From Tamlana sp. 2_MG-2023 (lineage in GTDB: Bacteria > Bacteroidota > Bacteroidia > Flavobacteriales > Flavobacteriaceae): 64,000 nt of DNA. Positions 39,901 through 46,817 of the stretch are shown piece by piece. The position numbers and the translations under genes are program-made. Numbering within the stretch: the stretch's first letter is position 1; each line of letters opens with the position of its first letter. The notes under the pieces are model-generated. The model was not told where the DNA came from. It worked only from the letters and a program-made list of their open reading frames with translations, and did no database searches. The DNA lies in NCBI RefSeq assembly GCF_030548465.1, contig NZ_JAUOSF010000006.1, forward strand, positions 62,001 through 126,000, written 5' to 3'.

Positions 39901-42900
39901 ATATCACATTAGCCTCTTCAGCTGAAAATGTTTCGGTAACAGTAACTATTGAAAAAGATAGAAAATTCGTAAAAACCGAAATTATAAAATTAAGCAACAA
40001 TAAAAAGACCATCTCAATTCCTATCACAAAAAACGACGTTGGTGGTTTTGCGGTTCACTATAGTTTTGCGGCTTTTAATAGTTACCAATCTAGCACAAAA
40101 GTAATTTCTGTGCCCTACCCAAAAACAAATTTAGAGATTGAAACTTTAACTTTTAGAGATAAAATTCAACCAGGAGGCGAAGAAACATGGCAGTTTAAAA
40201 TTAAAGGACCAAACGGAGAAAAAGTAAGCACGGAGTTTTTAGCTAGCATGTACGACGCTTCTTTAGACCTTTTTAAACCACATACCTGGAATTTTAATCC
40301 TATTAATAAACCCACTTATTACACTAGAAGTTACAGCAACGCTTATAACAACTTTAAGATACAGAATTTCACAGCGTATAACCCGAAACGCACTTACGCG
40401 TACCCAGAACAAGAATACGACCAATTTAACTGGTATGGATTTGACATGAATAACGACAATACGCATAAACGTTATTTAAATCAGCTACGCTCTAAACAAG
40501 AGTCGAAATACAGCAGTTCGGTAAAAAAAGGCTTTGTTTCAGGAACTGTTTACGACGAAACTGGAGCTCCAATTCCTGCAGTAAATGTTATAATTAAAGG
40601 CAGTCATAAAGGAACGATGACTAACTTTGACGGTAATTTTTCTATTGAAGCAGACAAAGGAGACGTTTTAGAAATTAGCTATATCGGATACGATTCGCAA
40701 GACATTACCATAGGCAACAAAAACTTTTTTCACGCTTATTTAACAGCAAATAACAGCCATCTTGAAGAGGTCACGGTTATTGGTGTGGGCGCTGCTCCAA
40801 GAGCCGTAACGAACCTAACCGGGGCCGTGCAGAAAATGGAAGCGGAAGAAATGGAATCGGATGTGTCAGTTTCAGATTCGGTAACCATAAGAGGAAGTTC
40901 TAGTATTCCTGGAAACAACAAAGCATTATATATTGTTGATGGAAAAATCACCGAAGACATTTCACAAATAAACCCAGACGACATAATTTCTATTAATGTT
41001 TTAAAGGACAAAGCATCAATAGCTATTTACGGCAGCAAAGGAGCTAACGGCGTAGTTGTTATTAACACTAAAAATGGTTTGAATGCCATTTCTCAAACTG
41101 AAGTTAGAACAAATTTAAAGGAAACTGCTTTTTTCTTTCCGCAGTTAAAAACCGATCAAAACGGCAACATCAGTTTCAGTTTTAATACACCAGAAGCTTT
41201 AACGCAATGGAAACTTCAATTATTAGCACATACCAAATCATTAGAAAGTGCTACTAAAACCTTAACAACGATCACTCAAAAAGAGTTAATGGTGACACCA
41301 AATGCTCCTCGTTTTTTACGTGAAGGCGATCGTATTACCATCAGTTCAAAAATTGCTAACCTAACAGATAAAACAATTTCTGGTGATGCGATGTTACTCT
41401 TAACCGATGCCATTTCTGGGAAAGATATAAACATAAGCCTTGGCAATGCTGTAAACAACAAACCTTTTTCGGTTAATGCACATGGCAACACAGAGGTTTC
41501 ATGGCAATTAAATATCCCTGAGAATATACAAGCTATACAATATAAAGTACTTGCAAAATCGGAAACCTTTAGTGATGGTGAACAAAACACCTTACCGGTT
41601 TTATCTAACCGTATGTTGGTTACAGAAAGCTTACCGATGTGGATTAAAAGTAACGAAACAAAAACCTTCACCTTAGACAAACTCAAGAACAACACTTCAA
41701 CAAGCCTTACAAACCATAAGTTAACTTTAGAAGTAACTTCCAACCCTGCTTGGTATGCCGTTCAAGCTTTACCTTATTTAATGGAGTACCCTTACGAGTG
41801 TAATGAGCAAACTTTCAGCAAATATTACGCAAATGCTTTAGCGCAGCATATTGTAAAATCGAACCCGAAAATTGAAGCCGTTTTTAATCAGTGGAAATCA
41901 CAAGATGTTTTAATTTCTAACCTAGAAAAGAACGATGAATTAAAGTCAATCTTAATTCAAGAAACCCCTTGGTTACGTGATGCACAAAGTGAAACAGAAC
42001 AGAAAAAACGCATCGCTCTACTATTCGATTTAAACAAAATGAATAGCGAATTACAAACGACTATTAATAAATTGAAATCGAATCAACTCCATTCTGGTGC
42101 TTGGCCATGGTTTAATGGCGGGAGAGAGAATCGCTATATCACGCAACACATTATTACAGGTTTTGGTCGTTTAAAACAACTTAAAATTGATTCGGAAACT
42201 GCTACTGAAATGATTAAAAATGCTATCAAATATCTTGATGACCAATTTATTAAGGAATATGAAGCACTAAAAAAACACGACGAAAAAATAGATTTAAGTA
42301 AAGATCATTTAAGTGCGACACAACTGCATTATTTATACATGAGAAGTTTCTTCCCTGAAATTGAAAAATCTAATGAAGTTGAAACCACCATCAAATATTA
42401 CCAAACACAAATTGAAAACTACTGGTTAAAACGTCCTTTATATTCTAAAGGTTTAATGGCTTTAATTTCTTTTAGAAATAACGATTTAAAAACAGCCAAT
42501 GCGATTATAGAATCATTAAAGGAAACCAGCATCACTTCAGAAGAATTGGGCATGTATTGGAAAGAAAATACGAATTCATGGTTTTGGTACCAAGCCCCTA
42601 TTGAAACTCAAGCCCTTTTAATTGAAGCTTTTTCAGAAATTAAAAAAGACACAGAAACCATTGACAACTTAAAAATCTGGCTCCTTAAAAACAAGCAAAC
42701 AAATCACTGGAAAACAACGAAAGCAACAACTAATGCGGTTTATGCTTTATTACTTCAAGGTAGCGATTGGTTAAGTATTACCGATATGGTTGATGTGACA
42801 GTAGGAAATAAAACAATTAAACCCGCTAAATTAGATAATGTAAAAACGGAAGCTGGAACAGGTTATTATAAAACCTCTTGGACTGCTAATGAAATCACAC

Positions 42901-43427
42901 CTGCAATGAGCGAAGTAACCCTTACCAAAAAAGGAGATGGTATCGCTTGGGGAAGCTTGTATTGGCAATATTTTGAAGATTTAGATAAAATTACAACTGC
43001 AGAAACACCGCTGAGTATTAAGAAAAAATTATTCGTTAAACGTGATACAGATTTGGGTGAAGAAATTACCGAAATAACACCTAACACCTCCCTTAAAGTA
43101 GGTGATCTTGTTCGCGTACGCATCGAATTACAAAGTGATCGCGACATGGAATTCCTTCATATGAAAGATATGCGTACTGCTGGTTTAGAACCAGTAAACG
43201 TTATTTCAACTTATAAATGGCAAGATGGTTTAGGCTATTATGAAAGCACCAAAGACGCCAGTACGAATTTCTTTTTTGACCGATTACCAAAAGGTATTTA
43301 TGTTTTTGAATATGACTTAAGAGTGAATAATGCTGGAGACATGAGTAATGGCATTACCACCATCCAGAGTATGTATGCACCCGAATTTAGTAGCCACAGT
43401 GAAGGCATTCGAATTAAAACTGAATAA
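36948..43427 (+). CDS. Alpha-2-macroglobulin family protein with embedded SusC-like domains
   Basis: Bacterial alpha-2-macroglobulins trap proteases in the periplasm or on the surface. The 2159-residue product has a type I signal peptide (LLIFIILFSNLTSAQ), a helical N-terminal part, and a macroglobulin core with FIFTDRSIYRPGQTVYFKAI (about 582-601). The thioester motif CNEQ lies near residue 1618, followed by the helical thioester domain. Unusually, residues about 1190-1380 contain a carboxypeptidase-regulatory-like domain (GTVYDETGAPIPAVNVIIKG), a TonB-box-like EEVTVIGVG and a plug-like segment (VTIRGSSS, YIVDGKI, YGSKGANGVVVINTKNG). This module sits just before the domain beginning FFFPQLKTDQNGNISFSFNT. 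There is no lipobox. It heads an operon with a lipoprotein and an M64-type peptidase. Confidence 0.93.
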   Translation: MRPTLLLIFIILFSNLTSAQNPYSDLWEKVEAFEVQGLPQSALKTLKTIEKKAKRAENHEQIIKVMLFKSKFNLILEEDAKLNIINDFKSEIAKNERPTKNVLENILAHLYWQYFNQNKDQFYSRTKTSEKVNAEDFRTWDLQTLFNEIHLHYQNSLKNDDLIKQEPLENYSALIKKQGNSSKLRPTLFDFLSHNALEFYQTNETHITQPAYKFVLDDPKYLGDAEQFSTLKIESKDSTSLQLNALKIHKALIDFHLKDKNHEALSDVDIARINFVYHHATFDDKEKLKLEALKKASKNIENHESSGLYDFEIASTYYEQSKTYSPKTNEDNRWKAKEAVTLCDQVIKTHPNSRAAEKCKILKAQIEDLNLQITTEKYLPVAKASRLLITYKNLDSLQFHVYKLSEQQVETYDDLYRKDQKLSFLEELKPTTSWLSKLRDEHDYQTHTTEVVLPKLNNGKYLVFAKVKKDEDTFAFAHIQVTDFALVETETKAFKLFQIINRNNGAPIANAQVELSYFPQNSRTRETKTFETNNWGQFKIEKGEDWYRNIKLKVTKSEETAHFGEYYLNKSYKQQNENPTKYKSFIFTDRSIYRPGQTVYFKAIAMQITAGKSQVLASRPILATLHNVNNEKVTQLKLKTNDFGSVSGEFILPNNGLTGRYRISINDNNEQINLFTSQNFSVEEYKRPKFETQFETITETYRVNDSITVKGTAQSFSGSNITDAKVVYRVKRKVEYPHWSFGYRPFTYSAGQEITHGEIKTDASGNFEIIFKAIPDESIDKTSLPIFNYEVVADVTDINGETHSETTTINVGYHALTANINIENPIDKGAKNQELTIETKNLNGAFVPAVGVIKIYKLKAPNSVLRARPWNAPDYQVLTEDDFKALFPHEAYNDENNSDSWEKGNLVLEKHFNTEDSKTLDLGQLNNWQSGQYIITLETKDKFGQLVKDEVKTRLYSDSDKTLADNELFSITTSKTDYTINESAYITLASSAENVSVTVTIEKDRKFVKTEIIKLSNNKKTISIPITKNDVGGFAVHYSFAAFNSYQSSTKVISVPYPKTNLEIETLTFRDKIQPGGEETWQFKIKGPNGEKVSTEFLASMYDASLDLFKPHTWNFNPINKPTYYTRSYSNAYNNFKIQNFTAYNPKRTYAYPEQEYDQFNWYGFDMNNDNTHKRYLNQLRSKQESKYSSSVKKGFVSGTVYDETGAPIPAVNVIIKGSHKGTMTNFDGNFSIEADKGDVLEISYIGYDSQDITIGNKNFFHAYLTANNSHLEEVTVIGVGAAPRAVTNLTGAVQKMEAEEMESDVSVSDSVTIRGSSSIPGNNKALYIVDGKITEDISQINPDDIISINVLKDKASIAIYGSKGANGVVVINTKNGLNAISQTEVRTNLKETAFFFPQLKTDQNGNISFSFNTPEALTQWKLQLLAHTKSLESATKTLTTITQKELMVTPNAPRFLREGDRITISSKIANLTDKTISGDAMLLLTDAISGKDINISLGNAVNNKPFSVNAHGNTEVSWQLNIPENIQAIQYKVLAKSETFSDGEQNTLPVLSNRMLVTESLPMWIKSNETKTFTLDKLKNNTSTSLTNHKLTLEVTSNPAWYAVQALPYLMEYPYECNEQTFSKYYANALAQHIVKSNPKIEAVFNQWKSQDVLISNLEKNDELKSILIQETPWLRDAQSETEQKKRIALLFDLNKMNSELQTTINKLKSNQLHSGAWPWFNGGRENRYITQHIITGFGRLKQLKIDSETATEMIKNAIKYLDDQFIKEYEALKKHDEKIDLSKDHLSATQLHYLYMRSFFPEIEKSNEVETTIKYYQTQIENYWLKRPLYSKGLMALISFRNNDLKTANAIIESLKETSITSEELGMYWKENTNSWFWYQAPIETQALLIEAFSEIKKDTETIDNLKIWLLKNKQTNHWKTTKATTNAVYALLLQGSDWLSITDMVDVTVGNKTIKPAKLDNVKTEAGTGYYKTSWTANEITPAMSEVTLTKKGDGIAWGSLYWQYFEDLDKITTAETPLSIKKKLFVKRDTDLGEEITEITPNTSLKVGDLVRVRIELQSDRDMEFLHMKDMRTAGLEPVNVISTYKWQDGLGYYESTKDASTNFFFDRLPKGIYVFEYDLRVNNAGDMSNGITTIQSMYAPEFSSHSEGIRIKTE

Positions 43428-43435
43428 ACCATTTC

Positions 43436-43939
43436 ATGAAACTAACAAAATCTATAAAGTTTAAGATTATTGCTATACTTCTTGTAGCTTTAGGTTTTGT
43501 ACAAGCGTGTAAAACTGCGAAAACTGAAATTCCGATAGCAACTACTATTGAGGAAAATCCTAAAATTATATTTTTAACCTATAGCATAAGTGAAGCTCCT
43601 TCAGGCGAGAGAAGCATGCAGTTTGTGAGTCAGAAAATAGTTGATGGCTCACTAAAAAACAATAGCGATCGCTCAGTACAAAACGCTGTGGACGGCGATT
43701 TAATTTGTTTACAATTTGACGAACAATCAAATATTATAAGCCGGAGTTTAATTAAGAATCCGCTAAAAAAATCCATAGAATCATTAAACGAATCTAAAAG
43801 TTTCGAAATGCAATCTATTAATCTAAACAAAACAAAGTTCTCGACAAGAATTGCTTTAAAAAGTCAAACTAGAAACATTACAATTAGTAACTTTGCAAAT
43901 TCTAAAAATTTGATTAGCACGAAGATAAACCACGAATGA
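43436..43939 (+). CDS. Small lipoprotein of unknown function
   Basis: I do not recognise the family. The 167-residue product has a lipoprotein signal with hydrophobic IIAILLVALGFVQAC, so the mature protein would be anchored through Cys25. The rest is about 140 residues, mostly beta-like, with KIIFLTYSISEAPSGERSMQ and many Lys/Asn. It begins 8 nt after the macroglobulin stop codon and overlaps the peptidase start by 4 nt, which strongly suggests one operon and coupled translation. It may help anchor or handle one of these neighbours, but that is inference from position. Confidence 0.82.
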   Translation: MKLTKSIKFKIIAILLVALGFVQACKTAKTEIPIATTIEENPKIIFLTYSISEAPSGERSMQFVSQKIVDGSLKNNSDRSVQNAVDGDLICLQFDEQSNIISRSLIKNPLKKSIESLNESKSFEMQSINLNKTKFSTRIALKSQTRNITISNFANSKNLISTKINHE

Positions 43940-45357
43940 AAATATATTTCTCTCTTATTATTTCCATTTTAATATCTACCCTTGTCCTGCACGGACAAAA
44001 CTTTCCTTTGGAAGCCATTAAAATTTCTGGAAATGATGACAAAAAAATAAATATTGTTTTTTTAAGTGAAGGTTATCAAGCTAGCGAAATGGACAAATTT
44101 CTTGCCAATGCTACTAGTTTTACCAATACCTTTTTTAACACAAGTCCGTTTCGAGAATATGCCGACTACTTTAATGTGTATGCTTTAAAAGTACCTTCAA
44201 ATGAAAGCGGTGCCGATCATCCTGGTACGGCAACAGATTTAACCGAACCCGCCCATCCAATTAGCGATGTAGACACCTATTTTAATGCAACTTATGATGC
44301 TTATAACAGACACCGCTTACTATATTATGAAATTGACGGTAATGCAGCTAATGATACAGAAACCAAAATCATAAATGTTTTAGCCGATAACTTCCCGATG
44401 TATGATCAAGGTTTAGTTTTGGTAAACTCATCGCACTACGGAGGAAGTGGCGGAGATTTTCCCGTGACCTACAATGGGTATTGGGGCCCTTATGTTGCCA
44501 TGCATGAAATAGGGCACTCCCTATTTAACCTTTTAGATGAGTATTACCCCGGTGATGATTTAGCTCGTGAAGGCATTAACATGACTCAAGAAACTGATCC
44601 AACACAGGTTCGTTGGAAAAATTGGTATAATGTCAATAAAGCTGGGGTTCATCAGCATTATTCAGAAACGACACCAAAAGACTGGTACAAGCCAAACAAA
44701 GGCACCTGTATCATGGAATCGGTTGACAAGCCTTTTTGCTCGGTATGTAAAGAAGGCATTATAGAAAAAATTCATGAGTTAACCAATCCAATAGATAGCT
44801 ACTCACCGAATAATACAACGGTTGATGCTGAAAATTTTCCAATTGAATTTGAATTGCAACTAACAACACCAAATCCAAATACTCTAAAAAATAGATGGAA
44901 TTTAAATGCCTTTGAATTTGCTACCGATATGGAAAGCGTTTTTATAACGGAAGCCGATTTACTTAAAGGTACAAATGCCTTAACCGTGGTTGTAACAGAT
45001 GACTCCAATTTATTGATGATAGATAATCACGAAAGAGTTCACGCCTATATCGCAAATTGGACGATTAACTATTCCACTTTAGGCATAACAGACATAGAAA
45101 GTGTCGTTGATAAGCTTCATATTTCTATGTTTCCGAACCCTGCAAACACGATTATTAATTTCGAGTTTGAAGGTAACAATGACACACCGTTAACAGTAGA
45201 CATTATAAGTATGGACGGCAAACGCGTGCAGACATTAACTGTTTCTAACTTGGAACCTCTGCAAATAGATATCAGCCATTTAAATTCAGGAATATATTTA
45301 ACGAATTTTTATTCGGGAAACACTTTAATTTCCAGCAAGCGCTTAGTTATAAATTAG
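43936..45357 (+). CDS. M64-type (IgA peptidase-like) metallopeptidase with T9SS sorting domain
   Basis: M64 peptidases are zinc proteases first known for cutting IgA. The 473-residue product has a signal peptide (MKIYFSLIISILISTLVLHG), the family block NIVFLSEGYQASEMDKF, and the zinc motif HEIGHSLFNLLDEY (His about residues 190 and 194, Glu 191). The C-terminal 80 residues form a type A T9SS signal (MFPNPANTIINFEF, then GIYLTNFYSG). It would be exported by the type IX system and attached or released at the surface. It overlaps the lipoprotein gene by 4 nt and converges with the SDR gene. Confidence 0.9.
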   Translation: MKIYFSLIISILISTLVLHGQNFPLEAIKISGNDDKKINIVFLSEGYQASEMDKFLANATSFTNTFFNTSPFREYADYFNVYALKVPSNESGADHPGTATDLTEPAHPISDVDTYFNATYDAYNRHRLLYYEIDGNAANDTETKIINVLADNFPMYDQGLVLVNSSHYGGSGGDFPVTYNGYWGPYVAMHEIGHSLFNLLDEYYPGDDLAREGINMTQETDPTQVRWKNWYNVNKAGVHQHYSETTPKDWYKPNKGTCIMESVDKPFCSVCKEGIIEKIHELTNPIDSYSPNNTTVDAENFPIEFELQLTTPNPNTLKNRWNLNAFEFATDMESVFITEADLLKGTNALTVVVTDDSNLLMIDNHERVHAYIANWTINYSTLGITDIESVVDKLHISMFPNPANTIINFEFEGNNDTPLTVDIISMDGKRVQTLTVSNLEPLQIDISHLNSGIYLTNFYSGNTLISSKRLVIN

Positions 45358-45365
45358 ATGAAACC

Positions 45366-46091
45366 CTAACTCTTAGTTGGTGGCATAGTAGGACGCACCT
45401 CTATCTTGCTTGGTAGTGTTCTCGGGTTCATTTTTAGTAAATCAACAACCATCTCACCCAAGTCTTCCTTTTGAATTTTCCAATCGTCCTTAGAATCTGG
45501 TTCGTTACCATTAAAATGTGTAGAAACAGATCCAGGCATAATCGTACTCACTTTAACCCCGTGTTGTCTTAAATCTAACATCACAGCTTGTGTAAACCCC
45601 GTTAAGCCAAACTTACTCGCATTATAAGCAGAACCTTTCGCAAAAAAGTTTGCTCCTGCTAAACTTGAAATGGTAATAAAATATCCTTTAGATTTTTTAA
45701 GCGCCTCAACACTAGCCTTTATTGTATAAAACGCACCAGTTAAATTCGTATCAATCGTATCTTGCCACTGTTCTATAGATAATTCTTCTATACTCCCAAA
45801 ATGCCCTAAACCAGCATTAGCAATAACAAAATCTAATTGATTAAACTGACTAAGAACTTTTCTAACAGCGTTTTGCTGACTTTCAAAATCACGAACATCA
45901 GCTTTTACACCTATAGCATGTGCACTTTTAGAACTTGAATTTAGCATTTTTGCGGTTTCATCGGCTGCCTCGGCACTTCTACTCGTTATCGCCACGTTAA
46001 CACCTTGAGCTAATAAGGCTTGTGCAATACCGTAACCAATTCCTTTTGTTCCACCTGTTATTAGCGCTACTTTATTTTTTAATGTTTCCAT
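45366..46091 (-). CDS. Short-chain dehydrogenase/reductase family oxidoreductase
   Basis: This is a classical SDR of 241 residues using NAD(H) or NADP(H). The cofactor motif is TGGTKGIGYGIA (about 11-22), with a following NAG, catalytic Ser in ITISSLAGA and the YxxxK pair in YNASKFG. An Arg in the cofactor loop (ITSRSAEA) suggests NADPH preference. The substrate is unknown. FabG-like or sugar/alcohol reductases are both possible. Just before the ATG (on the minus strand) lies a heptamer array that may affect expression. Confidence 0.92.
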   Translation of the reverse strand: METLKNKVALITGGTKGIGYGIAQALLAQGVNVAITSRSAEAADETAKMLNSSSKSAHAIGVKADVRDFESQQNAVRKVLSQFNQLDFVIANAGLGHFGSIEELSIEQWQDTIDTNLTGAFYTIKASVEALKKSKGYFITISSLAGANFFAKGSAYNASKFGLTGFTQAVMLDLRQHGVKVSTIMPGSVSTHFNGNEPDSKDDWKIQKEDLGEMVVDLLKMNPRTLPSKIEVRPTMPPTKS

Positions 46092-46095
46092 GATA

Positions 46096-46142
46096 GTTAA
46101 TGGTTAATGGTTAATGGTTAATGGTTAATGGTTAATGGTTAA
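46096..46142. repeat. Heptanucleotide tandem array (GTTAATG), 6.7 copies
   Basis: Six perfect copies of GTTAATG plus GTTAA run from 46096 to 46142. The array ends 5 bases before the SDR start codon on the minus strand (as CATTAAC repeats). The period of seven is not a multiple of three and the repeats are in the 5' region, so copy-number change would alter leader length or promoter spacing and not the protein. Confidence 0.97.
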
Positions 46143-46330
46143 AACTACAAAATGAAATATAAAGACTTGAAAAAATAATGTTATGATAATTATAAAGTTA
46201 AAAAATGAATAACCTAAAAGTTAAATGAAATATTTTTTCCTCAGCGCCCCTGTAATATATCAACATAGTAAGCATCAAACTAAGAATTCCACAAAATTAA
46301 ACCCCTACGAGGGCGTAATATGCAAAAAAA

Positions 46331-46356
46331 GGTAGTTTATCTTGAATCAAGCTGCC
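46331..46356. repeat. Interrupted inverted repeat
   Basis: GGTAG (46331-46335) pairs with CTGCC (46352-46356, one G-U) around an inner CTTGA-A-TCAAG palindrome (46341-46351). It has no T-run on either strand, so it is more likely a protein site or RNA fold than a terminator. Confidence 0.4.
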
Positions 46357-46372
46357 CCAAAACAGAGGCAAC

Positions 46373-46413
46373 TTTAAGTAAAATGAGATCTTTAACTAAT
46401 CATTTTACTTAAA
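46373..46413. repeat. Perfect 14-bp inverted repeat in the GH16 upstream region
   Basis: TTTAAGTAAAATGA (46373-46386) and its exact complement (46400-46413) flank 13 bases. Neither strand shows a T-run after the stem, so it does not look like a terminator. A regulator-binding operator or a transcript fold is possible. Confidence 0.75.
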
Positions 46414-46634
46414 AAACCCGATTTCACCTACATTAAATACAAGAAGCTTCTTCATTATTACTTTTTTCTAAAGAACTAGTCCCTTATCCGTAAAATGTAA
46501 ATTAATGACTATTTCGTTTTTTGACTTCGACACTTTATTCTTTTTTCTCAAATCAGTAAACACAAGGGTTTATAACCAAATTTAAGAAGCAAATTCACTC
46601 CATATTTTTCAGGTTAGACGATTCACACACCACA

Positions 46635-46642
46635 TACTTTTG
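46635..46642 (+). promoter_or_regulatory. Candidate -7 box for the GH16 gene
   Basis: TACTTTTG fits TAnnTTTG exactly. It lies 175 bases before the preferred start, giving a long leader. No clear -33 partner is seen, so support is weak. Confidence 0.35.
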
Positions 46643-46817
46643 ATGATAAAAAGTTAGTTAAAATCCTGAAAAACAAAACTAAACAAGCCTATGTTCAGTT
46701 TTAATCTATGATAGACATTCGTTTATGTTAAATATTTCAAGAGGAAATACCCTACATTGTGTTCGGCAAAATTCAAACCAATTTTTCCAACAACTAAACC
46801 ACTTAACATTAAACAAC

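Larger units (their letters stand above)
46143..46817. other. Long divergent intergenic region between the SDR and GH16 genes
   Basis: These 675 bases are AT-rich with frequent stops in all frames apart from the short frame leading into the GH16 gene. They contain two inverted repeats (46331-46356 and 46373-46413) and one perfect TACTTTTG box (46635-46642). The length suggests regulatory DNA for the GH16 enzyme. I see no gene remnant that I can identify. Confidence 0.6.

Noticed and set aside
41276-41743. Minus-strand open frame of 155 codons inside the macroglobulin gene
   Set aside because: It is a shadow of the coding strand. The macroglobulin frame is continuous and recognisable across it.
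46096-46142. Heptamer array considered as a CRISPR-like repeat
   Set aside because: The unit is 7 bases with no spacers and no cas genes are present. It is a simple tandem repeat.
46725-46817. Upstream ATG (46725) as start of the GH16 gene
   Set aside because: It would put 31 polar residues before a clear signal peptide. The ATG at 46818 places the signal peptide at the N-terminus.
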